Source: Pseudoalteromonas sp. MMG007 | GTDB taxonomy: Bacteria; Pseudomonadota; Gammaproteobacteria; Enterobacterales; Alteromonadaceae | Assembly: GCF_018100985.1 (NCBI RefSeq) | Contig: NZ_JAGJEI010000002.1 | Location: forward strand, 343,427 to 407,426 | DNA length: 64,000 nucleotides | Reading direction: 5' to 3' | Shown here: positions 29,358-38,241 of the stretch, piece after piece | Layout: every line of letters starts with the position of its first letter | Position numbering within the stretch: the first letter of the stretch is position 1 | Notes under the pieces: generated by a model | Told to the model about the DNA's origin: nothing | The model's input: the letters and a program-made list of their open reading frames with translations, nothing else | Database searches by the model: none | Translations under genes and position numbers: made by a program

Positions 29358-30407
29358 TCACAATGCTTTTGATGCAAAGCTAAATGATTGCCCTGGAAAT
29401 AAAATGATATCCTCAGCTAGATAATGAGCAAATTCATCGCTAATATTTAATCTTTTCACTAAGTTTACTCTAGCCTGAGGCAGAGTCCACGCATGATAGT
29501 GAATACCGATATCAGTCTCCATCATCACTAACATTAGGGAATATATATCAGCTGAAGTCTCTGTATTAGCAGCCATGGAGGGTAAATCTATATAGTGTGT
29601 TTGCCAATCTAAACCTTCAATTATTGTATCTCCCTGAAGAGATCGCACTGTAAAAGAGCGCTCGTGTTCTGCAGGTACGTCGCTTACCAATATCGGTTTA
29701 GTTACTTTTAAAGTATTGATTTTTTTATTGAGTATTGAGGACCATTCAAGAGGAGAATGTACAGACCCACTGAAATAATTAAGTTTGCTTTGATACCACT
29801 CACTTCCGTTAGCAAGTCCACGTAACCCTATACTGCCTCGCGCCTTGTAGGTATCTAAATAATCTCTAAAAGATCTTAATTGGCTTTTTAAAGCGCCTTG
29901 TATTGTATTATTTTGAAGTGTTTTATCGACATGTAATTGTAACAAAGAGAGTTCGACTTTATTGAGCTTCAAATTACTTTGTACAGCGCTGTCTAATTGG
30001 TCTTGCGTCAACTTTAGCCATTTAATAATACTGTCCGGTTTATATACTTTGCCATTCAAAGCAAGCATATTTTTTAGTACGTTTATTTGTGCAGGCCAAT
30101 TAAAGTAGCGCTCAGGAAATCGCTCGGCAATAACTAAATAGTTTACTTGAGCAATTTGATTTGATTCAAGATCCATATCCATTAAACCTTGGTAAATAGC
30201 ATGACGCTTTGCTAAGTACGCCTCTGAAAAAACGAGTTGTTGCTCAGTTAATATTTCATTTTCAACTGTTTTAGATCGTATAAGTGCGGCATTTAAAGTC
30301 TTCAAAGCCGATTGCGCATCCTCAAACGAGCTAAATGGCTGTGGTTGCTTATTACAGGCAGTTAAAAATAGACAAACAATTAGTAAAAAAGAAAATGTTT
30401 TGTACAT
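29358..30407 (-). CDS. Lipoprotein of unknown function (possibly DUF3080)
   Basis: A 349-residue protein with a lipoprotein signal peptide (MYKTFSFLLIVCLFLTACNK; lipobox LTAC with Cys18). The rest is mostly helical, with no catalytic motif that I recognise. Length and distribution fit DUF3080, an uncharacterised gammaproteobacterial lipoprotein family, but this is recall and not a search. It follows the terminator of the TonB operon, so it has its own promoter, and it converges with the zinc-finger gene. Confidence 0.7.
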   Translation of the reverse strand: MYKTFSFLLIVCLFLTACNKQPQPFSSFEDAQSALKTLNAALIRSKTVENEILTEQQLVFSEAYLAKRHAIYQGLMDMDLESNQIAQVNYLVIAERFPERYFNWPAQINVLKNMLALNGKVYKPDSIIKWLKLTQDQLDSAVQSNLKLNKVELSLLQLHVDKTLQNNTIQGALKSQLRSFRDYLDTYKARGSIGLRGLANGSEWYQSKLNYFSGSVHSPLEWSSILNKKINTLKVTKPILVSDVPAEHERSFTVRSLQGDTIIEGLDWQTHYIDLPSMAANTETSADIYSLMLVMMETDIGIHYHAWTLPQARVNLVKRLNISDEFAHYLAEDIILFPGQSFSFASKAL

Positions 30408-30420
30408 AGTTATTCCAATA

Positions 30421-30446
30421 AAAAAAGCCCCAGAGGGGCTTTTTAG
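30421..30446 (-). terminator. Terminator of the TonB operon
   Basis: AAAAAGCCCC pairs with GGGGCTTTTT around AGA, 24 bases after the stop of the TPR gene. Confidence 0.88.
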
Positions 30447-30469
30447 TAAGTTGCTTTAGCTAATTAAAG

Positions 30470-31729
30470 TTAAATTTTTACACCGTTGCGAGCGGCTTTA
30501 TCTTTAATGTAAGTAGCCCAACCTTTTGCAAACTTGCGAGTGCGCGGGTCGTCCATAGCTTTAGTAATAGCAGCGTATGCTTGCTTGTACTTGCCTTGGT
30601 AGTAATACGCTTCAGCTAGGTCTGAATAAATAGTACCTTTTTTGTCAGAACCAAGTTCTAACGCTTTGTTCAAACGAACAACGGCAGCATTAAATTTTTC
30701 AGACTGTAAAAGTAATGAACCTGCTTTGCGGTAAAGCTCAGCATCTTCATCAAATTTAGCAGCTTCTTCGTAGTACTTTGCAGCTTTTTCTAAGTCTTTA
30801 GAGCGATGGTAGTTACTCGCAATCGCGCTAACATTCTGCTTAGTACGTTTAACTTTTTCACCTTTAACGGCCTTTTCAAGCGTTATTGCCGCTTTAAAAG
30901 GAATTTCGTTTAAAGAGTAAAAGTTAGATAAAACTTTATATTCAACTTCATTTTCGAAGTAACCGTTCTTGTATGCAACTTCCATAGTTGCCAAGCCTTT
31001 AGAATAGTCTTCGGTTTGCAAGTAATATTTACCTAAGCTAACCCAAGCTTTTTTATCATCTGGCCATACTCGAACAATTTCTTCACCAATCTTAACCATG
31101 TTTGCATAATCTTTAAGCTCAAAGTATGCACCAAGTTTTAATTGGTAAGGGCCTTTATTAGGCTCTTTTTGAAGTTTAATTGCTTTATCAGCTGGTTCAA
31201 AAACGTCACGGTATTGCTCTAACTGATAGTTAGCTTGAGCGATACGCGTGTAAACTGTTGGATCTTCTTCGCCTGTAAAGTCCATCCAAGCTACATAAGC
31301 TTTTTTGGCTTCTTGATACTTTTCAGTACCGGCGTATAAATCACCTAACAATTTAAGCGTTTGTTCTTGGTCAGCAAAGTTTAAAACATCAGGCGCAACT
31401 GCTTGCTTAGCGTATTTGATCGCATCGGCGTACTTTTCTTTTTGAGCGTACATGCTACCTAGGTAACGATTTACGGTCGCTTTATCAAAGTCATTCGAAG
31501 GTTCAATCTCTCTAAGCAAAGCAATAGCTTCATCAACTTTTTCTTCGTTGTACAAGTCAAATGCTTTAATTACTTTTTTACCAGTACGCTCGCCCATGAT
31601 TTTAGTTTTTGCTTTCTTACGCTCTTCAATCTTTGCGTAATCTGGCGCAGCTAAAACAGATGCACTTAAAGTAGCACCTGACACAGACATAAGAATTGCA
31701 AGAGCAGTTACTTTAGAAAAATTTCTCAT
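30470..31729 (-). CDS. Periplasmic TPR protein of the TonB2/TtpC cluster
   Basis: A 419-residue protein with a signal peptide (MRNFSKVTALAILMSVSGATLSASVLA, cut before APDY). It is made of about nine tetratricopeptide repeats, for example AIKYAKQAV and YADAIKYAK. It is the last gene of the operon, 11 bases after tonB. TPR proteins at this position are a known part of the Vibrio-Alteromonadales TonB2 clusters, where they support energy transfer to outer-membrane receptors; the binding partner is not known. Confidence 0.88.
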   Translation of the reverse strand: MRNFSKVTALAILMSVSGATLSASVLAAPDYAKIEERKKAKTKIMGERTGKKVIKAFDLYNEEKVDEAIALLREIEPSNDFDKATVNRYLGSMYAQKEKYADAIKYAKQAVAPDVLNFADQEQTLKLLGDLYAGTEKYQEAKKAYVAWMDFTGEEDPTVYTRIAQANYQLEQYRDVFEPADKAIKLQKEPNKGPYQLKLGAYFELKDYANMVKIGEEIVRVWPDDKKAWVSLGKYYLQTEDYSKGLATMEVAYKNGYFENEVEYKVLSNFYSLNEIPFKAAITLEKAVKGEKVKRTKQNVSAIASNYHRSKDLEKAAKYYEEAAKFDEDAELYRKAGSLLLQSEKFNAAVVRLNKALELGSDKKGTIYSDLAEAYYYQGKYKQAYAAITKAMDDPRTRKFAKGWATYIKDKAARNGVKI

Positions 31730-31740
31730 TACTCGCCTCC

Positions 31741-32358
31741 TTAGTTGCCTTGGTTAAGTTTAAAGTCTAATTGAACTTGTAAACCTGGTTGTTTTTGTGG
31801 TTTTCCGTCAATGATCTTAGGACGGTATTTCCACTTACGCAGTGCACGTTTAGCTTCACGGTCAAAGATACGTTTAGGATCAGCGTCGATTACTTCAACG
31901 TCGGTCACACCACCTAACTCATCAATTGTGAATGAAAGTTGAACCCAACCTTCTTTACCATCACGCGCTGCTTGCGTTGGATATTTTGGTTCAATACGAA
32001 CGATAGGTGTCGCATCACCATCTCGTCCAAATGCACCTGGACCACTTAGTCCACCAGCTGAACTACCTACATCAATGCTACCCATGTTAAATGACATAGC
32101 ACCAGGGTTAGGATTATTATTTTCCGGCTGTGGCGGCTGCGGCTTAGGCGGCTGCTTTGGCGGTGGCGGAGGCGGAGGCGGTACACGCTTCCTCTCCTGC
32201 ACCTTAGATTCAGGCGGATTCGTCATTATTTCGACTATGATCTGCTCTTTTTGTTCCGTATTACGGTCAGCCCCACCAGAGATGAGGTAAGCCATGAAGT
32301 AGAACAAGCCGAAAGTAACTGCCCCACCTGCAATCAGTGAAAACAGAAAACGAATCAT
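31741..32358 (-). CDS. tonB: TonB energy-transducing protein
   Basis: A 205-residue TonB. It has one N-terminal membrane anchor (about residues 5-27), then a proline-rich stretch (VPPPPPPPPKQPPKPQPPQP) that spans the periplasm. The C-terminal TonB domain (YPTQAARDGKEGWVQLSFTI ... ALRKWKYRP) touches the TonB box of receptors. It is shorter than E. coli TonB, as is usual for TonB2-type proteins. Its ATG overlaps the exbD stop (TAATG), so translation is coupled. Confidence 0.93.
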   Translation of the reverse strand: MIRFLFSLIAGGAVTFGLFYFMAYLISGGADRNTEQKEQIIVEIMTNPPESKVQERKRVPPPPPPPPKQPPKPQPPQPENNNPNPGAMSFNMGSIDVGSSAGGLSGPGAFGRDGDATPIVRIEPKYPTQAARDGKEGWVQLSFTIDELGGVTDVEVIDADPKRIFDREAKRALRKWKYRPKIIDGKPQKQPGLQVQLDFKLNQGN

Positions 32359-32762
32359 TACTGATCTCCAGCTATTGAAATTCTTAGGTTATCACCCGTC
32401 GCTTTGATCTGGTCCATAACTTTAACCACTGTGCCATGTTTTGCTTCTTTATCAGCTTGCAAAATTACAACATCAGTAGGTTGTTCTGCTAATAAACTTT
32501 CGATTTTCGCTGAAACACGTTCAACGTCAACTTGTTGTTTATCAATCCAGATAGCACCATCACTACGTATAGCAATAAAAATGTTAGCATTTTTTTGCTT
32601 CGTAGCTTGAGCCGCTTTAGGTTTATTGACCTCGATACCAGCCTCTTTAACGAACGATGTAGTTACGATAAAGAAAATAAGCATGATAAATACGATGTCA
32701 AGCATCGGCGTCATATCTACCGCTGCTTCTTCTTCTTCACGAAAACGTTGTTTACGTGCCAT
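32358..32762 (-). CDS. exbD: ExbD biopolymer transport protein
   Basis: A 134-residue partner of ExbB. A short cytoplasmic N-terminus is followed by one membrane helix with the essential Asp (MTPMLDIVFIMLIFFIVTTSF) and a periplasmic domain. It lies 14 bases after exbB and overlaps tonB. Confidence 0.93.
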   Translation of the reverse strand: MARKQRFREEEEAAVDMTPMLDIVFIMLIFFIVTTSFVKEAGIEVNKPKAAQATKQKNANIFIAIRSDGAIWIDKQQVDVERVSAKIESLLAEQPTDVVILQADKEAKHGTVVKVMDQIKATGDNLRISIAGDQ

Positions 32763-32776
32763 ATTTAATTCTCTCT

Positions 32777-33301
32777 CTAGTGATGAGGCATGCTATCTAC
32801 AAGTTTGGCTTTCACCATTCTCGCTCTTGCCTCAAGGCGTGAGCTAAAGAAAACTCCAGATAATGCCGCAACCATTCCAGCCATTGTTGGGATTGTTGCC
32901 ATTGAAATACCTGATGCCATTAAACGTGCATTACCAGTACCTTGAGTAGCCATGGTTTCAAAAACCGCGATCATACCCGTTACAGTACCAAGTAAGCCTA
33001 TTAAAGGACAAACAGCTACCAATGTCTTAATCAACAACATACGCTGATCTAATTTTTCAGACGCTTCAGAAATCCATGCTTCACGGATTCTGTGTGCGTA
33101 CCAAGACGTAGTGTCTTGGCGGGCATCCCACTTGGCTACAATGTCCTTCGTCAAACGAGGAAATTCAGCAAGTAGGAACCAATAGCGCTCAATCATTAAA
33201 ACCCACATAAGAAAGAGTGCTATCGCGACCACGTATAAAACCTGACCGCCTGTGCCAACAAAATCCCTGATAGATTCCCATATCTCCATCAGGACTAGCA
33301 T
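32777..33301 (-). CDS. exbB: ExbB proton channel subunit
   Basis: A 174-residue MotA/TolQ/ExbB family protein with three membrane helices: about residues 18-38, then CPLIGLLGTVTGMIAVF, and then the ATIPTMAGMVAALSGVFFS region. The ATG at 33301 shares a base with the stop of the TtpC-like gene, and GGAGAAGG precedes it, so I keep this start over a second ATG four codons on. With ExbD it forms the proton channel that drives TonB. Confidence 0.93.
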   Translation of the reverse strand: MLVLMEIWESIRDFVGTGGQVLYVVAIALFLMWVLMIERYWFLLAEFPRLTKDIVAKWDARQDTTSWYAHRIREAWISEASEKLDQRMLLIKTLVAVCPLIGLLGTVTGMIAVFETMATQGTGNARLMASGISMATIPTMAGMVAALSGVFFSSRLEARARMVKAKLVDSMPHH

Positions 33302-34665
33302 TAAGCCTTCTCCTTCTCCGCGTGAGTAGCGATGATACCAGCGCTTTGCTCATCAAGGATATGTAATACCGACTTACTACGACCTGCAACAATTGAGTGA
33401 AGTAGAATAAGTGGTAGTGCTGCGATAAGACCTAGCGCTGTAGTTACAAGAGCTAGAGAGATGTTACCTGCCATGATCTTCGGATCACCCGTACCGAACA
33501 ATGTGATTGTTTGGAACGTTAAGATCATACCGATTACAGTACCTAGTAGGCCTAGTAATGGTGCGATTGCAGCTAAGATCTTGATGATGTTGATACCAGC
33601 TTCAACACGTGGAGTTTCACGTAGTATCGCTTCATCAAGTTTAAGTTCAAGGTTTTCAACATCTTGAGTCTTGTTATCATGGTACACTTTAAGAATACGA
33701 CCCAGTGGGTTGTTTGTATTCGGTGTAGACAAATTCTTAAGCTGAGACTTGATCTTAGAAGTAGTAAGCGCTAAATCAACGAAACGTACTAAGAAGATTA
33801 ATAGACCTACAACTAATAGTACTGTGATGATGTAACCAACTTCAGCACCTTGCTCGTAGTATTCCATCAGCGTTTTCTTCTGCGTGTTGATACGTAAGAT
33901 TGCACCACGAGTCGGGTCAACGTATACGCCAGCATAGTTATCAGCAGAAGTACCTTCTAGAGCAGTAATACCGTCTAAAATGTAGCTATCAGGTTGTTTA
34001 CCTAGAGGCTGAATAGACTTAGTCTCTGGTGAGTAGATTAAGTAACCTTCGTCAGTAACTAAGTTAAAGTTACCAATACGAGTTACTTGCTTCATTGAAG
34101 CGTTACCGTCAAGACCAGCAACTTCAGTTTCAAAAGTAGAAACTTTAGCTGACTCGGTCATTTCTGTTTGAAGTGAAATCCAAAGTTCTTCAAGTTCGCG
34201 AACTGTTGGAAGTTCTTTAGCAGCGGCTAATGAACGTAATACTTCAGCACGACCTGGTTTTTCAGCACTTACTAGTGAAGCTTCGATAGAACCGATAGCG
34301 TCTTGAGCTGCACGACGTACAACACCAAACATTTCACCAAGTGTACCTTGAGCGTTTTGAAGAGCTTGCTCTTTTTCCGCTAACGTATTTTCGTTTTGTG
34401 CATATTGCTTAGCTAAGCTATCGCCACGTGCTTTTTCAGCAGCTAGTTGGCTTTTCGCTTTGTTAAGTAATGCTTGCTTGTCAGCACGTTCTGAAAGGAA
34501 CTCTTGCTCACGTTGCTTATTGATTTTACCTTCAGAGATACGCTCTTGCTTAACTTGCTCAAGAATTTTATCTAGAGCACCAGTATTTGCATGTGCATTA
34601 AGCGCGGTACCTGCAGAAACAGATAGTACTGCTGCAACAGCAAAACCTTTAAATAGTTTCTTCAT
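33301..34665 (-). CDS. ttpC: TtpC-like MotA/TolQ/ExbB protein with a periplasmic coiled coil
   Basis: A 454-residue protein with a signal peptide (MKKLFKGFAVAAVLSVSAGTALNAHA). A long periplasmic region follows, with a coiled coil at about residues 30-105 (QKEQEFLSERADK-like heptads), and then a C-terminal ExbB-like unit with three membrane helices (GYIITVLLVVGLLIFLVRF; IAPLLGLLGTVIGMILTF; ALVTTALGLIAALPLILLH). This architecture is that of TtpC, needed for TonB2 function in Vibrio. It lies 7 bases after the DUF3450 gene. Confidence 0.9.
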   Translation of the reverse strand: MKKLFKGFAVAAVLSVSAGTALNAHANTGALDKILEQVKQERISEGKINKQREQEFLSERADKQALLNKAKSQLAAEKARGDSLAKQYAQNENTLAEKEQALQNAQGTLGEMFGVVRRAAQDAIGSIEASLVSAEKPGRAEVLRSLAAAKELPTVRELEELWISLQTEMTESAKVSTFETEVAGLDGNASMKQVTRIGNFNLVTDEGYLIYSPETKSIQPLGKQPDSYILDGITALEGTSADNYAGVYVDPTRGAILRINTQKKTLMEYYEQGAEVGYIITVLLVVGLLIFLVRFVDLALTTSKIKSQLKNLSTPNTNNPLGRILKVYHDNKTQDVENLELKLDEAILRETPRVEAGINIIKILAAIAPLLGLLGTVIGMILTFQTITLFGTGDPKIMAGNISLALVTTALGLIAALPLILLHSIVAGRSKSVLHILDEQSAGIIATHAEKEKA

Positions 34666-34672
34666 TATTTAA

Positions 34673-35443
34673 TTACTCCGCGCCAAAAATTGGTAGTTTA
34701 ACAAGTTCTAGTGTCGCTTGCTTACGCGCCATACGGATCACTTCTTTAACTGATTTTAGGTATTCATCACCTAACTTCTTCCACTCTTTAGTGTTGTTAT
34801 CCCACACCCAAGCGTGTTTTAAGTCAAAAGACTGTGCTACGTAAGAAATACGACCTAAACGACCGATATCAACGTTAATGTTCTTGCCATCAACTTCTAA
34901 GGTACCTTGTGAAGCTGTTACAGCTGAACTGTAAGCAGTTTCTACTGTGTACGCTTCTAGAACTTGGCGGAATTTCTCTGACGTCGTTACAGACGCAGAA
35001 GCCATAATGTCGCGAAGTTTCTCAACACGTCCAAGACGCGTTTCAAGATTAAATGGAACGTCCGCTTTGATGAATTGCTCAAGCGTATCGATCATGCGAT
35101 ACATCAAAGGCACAACGTTTTGTTTTGTGTTGTCAATTGTAGCGATTTGACGGTCAAACGATTCAATAGAAGCATTTTGGTCAGCGACCAAACGTGCTAC
35201 GTGATCGTTGTATACTTTCATAAGTTCAGTCTCATCAACAACGCTACGGTACTCAGCGATTAACTCCTGAGTTTGACCATATACATTGTCAATTTTAGTT
35301 TGAGACTTAACAGCAGCCTTTTGAATTTGTTGACCTGCTTTTTGCACGTCATTCAAAGGATCTGCAATCACATTGCTGCTTGCAAATGCAAAAGCGCCAA
35401 CCAACGCAGTTGCTACAAGACTCTTTCTGATTTTAACAGACAT
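34673..35443 (-). CDS. DUF3450 periplasmic protein, first gene of the TonB cluster
   Basis: A 256-residue protein with a Sec signal peptide (MSVKIRKSLVATALVGAFAFASSNVIA, cut before DPLND). A mostly helical mature part follows, with coiled-coil regions at roughly residues 30-110. It fits DUF3450, regularly found ahead of ttpC-exbB-exbD-tonB in marine gammaproteobacteria. Function is unknown; a periplasmic partner of TtpC is the natural guess. I start at the ATG at 35443 (GGGA before it) and not at an in-frame TTG at 35452. Confidence 0.85.
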   Translation of the reverse strand: MSVKIRKSLVATALVGAFAFASSNVIADPLNDVQKAGQQIQKAAVKSQTKIDNVYGQTQELIAEYRSVVDETELMKVYNDHVARLVADQNASIESFDRQIATIDNTKQNVVPLMYRMIDTLEQFIKADVPFNLETRLGRVEKLRDIMASASVTTSEKFRQVLEAYTVETAYSSAVTASQGTLEVDGKNINVDIGRLGRISYVAQSFDLKHAWVWDNNTKEWKKLGDEYLKSVKEVIRMARKQATLELVKLPIFGAE

Positions 35444-36348
35444 AGTTCCCAACCAATTAAGTAATGTTACTTTTATAATTTAATTATCCTCCGAGGAGAA
35501 CAACCCTGATATCTTTTAATAGATATCAACCTACCAATAATGCTAAATGCAATGGATGCTGTCAACTTGATGTTTACTGTTCTCTGTAAATAAATAACCA
35601 TGATAAAGATTAAACTAAAGTACCAACTCAATAATGTTAACATTATTGTAACGACTACTTTTCTTAATATGCCAACTGAAGCCTTTTAAGGGGTGTATTT
35701 ATTCCCAGACCACTGACAAATAACAACATAATTGCAACATTTAAACAAAAATGAATTAGCACTGAAAAAAACTCAAAAAAAAACGATACGGTTATAACAA
35801 AAGTTATTTTTTAGACTGTTTTGATACGTTTTGGTGTATTTTTTACAACTCATCTTATAAAACAAACCGTTTATCGCACAAAAAAACAACAATCAGCTCA
35901 TGGAGTCACTTTTACTCCAATGCGAATAGTGATATTTCTAAATATTAATATTGGTTTTTTGCACAACATGCTTTTAAACCATTTTTAATTTTTATGCATG
36001 CCTATAACTTCAACAATCCATTCGTTAGGCGTGTTGTAAATGTGAATAAATTAATGAGGTCTATAAATAAGGTATAATTGCAAAACTAAAACATTTATTA
36101 AGTAGTAAACAGAGAAAAAGCTAAAAACGCGACTGCCCTACTATCTGGGAACGTAAATTCACTTTAGGATTTACTTAAACAGCTAATGTTTATAATATAA
36201 TTTTTCACGGCGCCAAAAATTAGCAGAGATTAAAATTTGTAGTTAAACATTTCTAGGAAATAATATTTATAAGGGAGAGTATTAAAGGGGATTATGGTGA
36301 AACAGATGACTGCTCCACCACGATGAACAAAGGTTCACATAATTTAAA
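35444..36348. other. Long AT-rich non-coding region upstream of the TonB operon
   Basis: About 900 bases with no gene of credible length. It carries a perfect 20-base palindrome (35629-35648) and a smaller inverted repeat TGATATC/GATATCA near 35505. A ten-codon frame at 36294-36326 has a good Shine-Dalgarno (AAAGGGG) but no other support. The TonB-operon promoter must lie here. A small RNA is possible but not shown. Confidence 0.5.
35629..35648. promoter_or_regulatory. Perfect 20-bp palindrome upstream of the TonB operon
   Basis: CAATAATGTTAACATTATTG is fully self-complementary and lies about 186 bases before the DUF3450 start. The ATAATG/CATTAT halves recall a Fur box, but the spacing is 4 where Fur has 5, so the regulator is uncertain. 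Confidence 0.4.
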
Positions 36349-36552
36349 TTATGCTACTTCTACGTTCTCAGCTTCAGGGCCTTTTTGACCTTGTTTGATG
36401 CTGAATGTCACTGCTTGACCTTCGCTAAGAGTGCGAAAACCTGAACCAGTGATTGCGCTGAAATGTACAAACACGTCAGGACCATTTTCTTGTTCAATGA
36501 AACCAAAGCCTTTAGCTTCGTTGAAAAATTTTACTTTACCAGTAACCGACAT
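36349..36552 (-). CDS. Cold-shock domain protein (CspA family)
   Basis: A 67-residue single cold-shock domain with both RNA-binding motifs intact: RNP1 KGFGFIE and RNP2 VFVHFSAI. It binds single-stranded nucleic acid and melts RNA structure. The ATG at 36552 follows AGGAAAA and matches the family start [10 protein letters not shown]; the frame is open seven codons further. The 5' leader holds a perfect hairpin at 36586-36603. Which Csp paralogue it is, and whether cold induces it, cannot be told from sequence. Confidence 0.95.
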   Translation of the reverse strand: MSVTGKVKFFNEAKGFGFIEQENGPDVFVHFSAITGSGFRTLSEGQAVTFSIKQGQKGPEAENVEVA

Positions 36553-37005
36553 ACTAATTTTCCTGTAAGTCAATAATTAAAATTCAGCCATATTATTATG
36601 GCTATATCCTCCCTGAGTCAGTGCCCAAAATTCTGGAGGTATAGTACAGGAACAAGTTTTAACCTAACCGGTAACCTTAAACGCAGCACAATATCCGTAA
36701 ATTCAATACGCAAAAACTCAAAGCAAGTTAAGATTAACACATTAATTTTTTTTTGGCTCTATTAATTGGGATTTATTTATGAAGAAACTTAACTTTCCCA
36801 AAATTAATGATAAATGGTTAATTTAAAAGCAGAAATAATATGAAATATACTATTGTATGATTTAAACCTATAAATAGAAGGCTTATTTGGGCACATTTTA
36901 AATATGTACTCAAATATCATATTTTACAAAAAAGCTAAAAAGCTATTGATTATAGCTCAAAAAAGCCACAAAAATTCTTTTGTGGCTTGCACATATTTTA
37001 TCTTA
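36553..37005. other. Non-coding region: csp leader and pyrC terminator
   Basis: About 450 bases without a gene. At the left lies the cold-shock gene leader with hairpin AGCCATATTATTATGGCT (36586-36603). At the right lies the pyrC terminator. Between them it is AT-rich with no clear structure. Confidence 0.5.
36959..36989 (-). terminator. Terminator after pyrC
   Basis: AAGCCACAAAA (36963-36973) pairs with TTTTGTGGCTT (36978-36988) around ATTC, about 17 bases after the pyrC stop. Confidence 0.85.
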
Positions 37006-38058
37006 TTATTTTACTTGCCAGTTAATCGTATCCTCAGCTTTTATAGGCACGACTTTGGAATCACCTAAAGTGTAAGTTGCAGGCACTTCCCATGGGCTCT
37101 TTACTAATGTAATTGTATCTTTGTTGCGCTCAAGACCATAAAAATCAGCACCAAAGTGACTAGCAAACCCTTCTAGCTTATCAAGAGCACCTGCATCTTC
37201 AAAAGCCTCTGCATATAACTCAATTGATGCATGAGCAGTGTAAGCTCCAGCACAACCGCACGCAGCTTCTTTTTTATCTTTATAGTGCGGCGCAGAGTCA
37301 GTCCCTAAGAAAAACTTTTTATTTCCACTAATTGCAGCACCCATTAAAGCTTGTTGATGGATATTACGCTTAAGGATAGGCAAGCAGTAATAATGAGGGC
37401 GAATACCACCAGCTAACATATGATTACGGTTATAAAGAAGATGATGCGCTGTTATCGTCGCCGCAACATTCTGTGGTGCGGCCAATACAAATTCAACGGC
37501 ATCTTTCGTTGTTATATGTTCCAACACAATTTTTAATTCAGGAAAATCAGCAACAACATCACCTAAAATAGTCTCTAAAAAAACCTTCTCGCGGTCAAAA
37601 ATATCTATTGATGAATCAGTTACTTCACCGTGCACTAAAAGTAGCATGCCTACTTCTTGCATCGCTTTTAAAACAGGGTAAATATTTTTTACTGAAGTAA
37701 CCCCTGAATCAGAGTTAGTTGTTGCCCCTGCAGGGTATAGTTTTGCTGCAAAGATTTTACCCGTTGCTTTTGCTTTTTTTATTTCGTCTGGAGTCGTTTT
37801 ATCAGTTAAATAGAGGACCATTAAAGGTTCAAACTGCCCTTGTGGTTCAGCATCCATAATACGTTCGCGGTAAGCTAACGCTGTATCAGTACATGTTGCA
37901 GGAGGAACAAGGTTTGGCATAATAATAGCCCGCCCCATGTAGCGGCTAATGTCTCGCACAGTATCTTTTAGCTGTTCACCATCACGTAAATGTACGTGCC
38001 AGTCATCTGGACGAGTGATAGTGAGAGTTGTTACGGTATTAGATGTATTGCTTGTCAT
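37006..38058 (-). CDS. pyrC: Dihydroorotase
   Basis: Closes carbamoyl-aspartate to dihydroorotate in pyrimidine synthesis. The 350 residues belong to the class II (E. coli PyrC) type. The zinc site is visible: DWHVHLRDG, the carboxylated Lys in [14 protein letters not shown], His in LVHGEV, His in LEHITT and Asp in LGTDSAPH. It stands alone, with its own terminator. Confidence 0.97.
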   Translation of the reverse strand: MTSNTSNTVTTLTITRPDDWHVHLRDGEQLKDTVRDISRYMGRAIIMPNLVPPATCTDTALAYRERIMDAEPQGQFEPLMVLYLTDKTTPDEIKKAKATGKIFAAKLYPAGATTNSDSGVTSVKNIYPVLKAMQEVGMLLLVHGEVTDSSIDIFDREKVFLETILGDVVADFPELKIVLEHITTKDAVEFVLAAPQNVAATITAHHLLYNRNHMLAGGIRPHYYCLPILKRNIHQQALMGAAISGNKKFFLGTDSAPHYKDKKEAACGCAGAYTAHASIELYAEAFEDAGALDKLEGFASHFGADFYGLERNKDTITLVKSPWEVPATYTLGDSKVVPIKAEDTINWQVK

Positions 38059-38241
38059 TACTTTGTTCCACGGCTGAATTTATCCGATCATAGGCATATG
38101 GCGTTTTGGAGTAAAGATTTTATTAAAAAGAATCGCTTTACACTTTAGAAAATCTATTTATTACTTTATTTTGTACTAATAGAAATATTGGGTTAACTTA
38201 GTAGTTGCACTTAAAAATAAAAAGAATAATGTAAATTGTCT

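Noticed and set aside
36294..36326. Ten-codon gene with a good ribosome binding site
   Set aside because: Too short, and there is no support beyond the Shine-Dalgarno.
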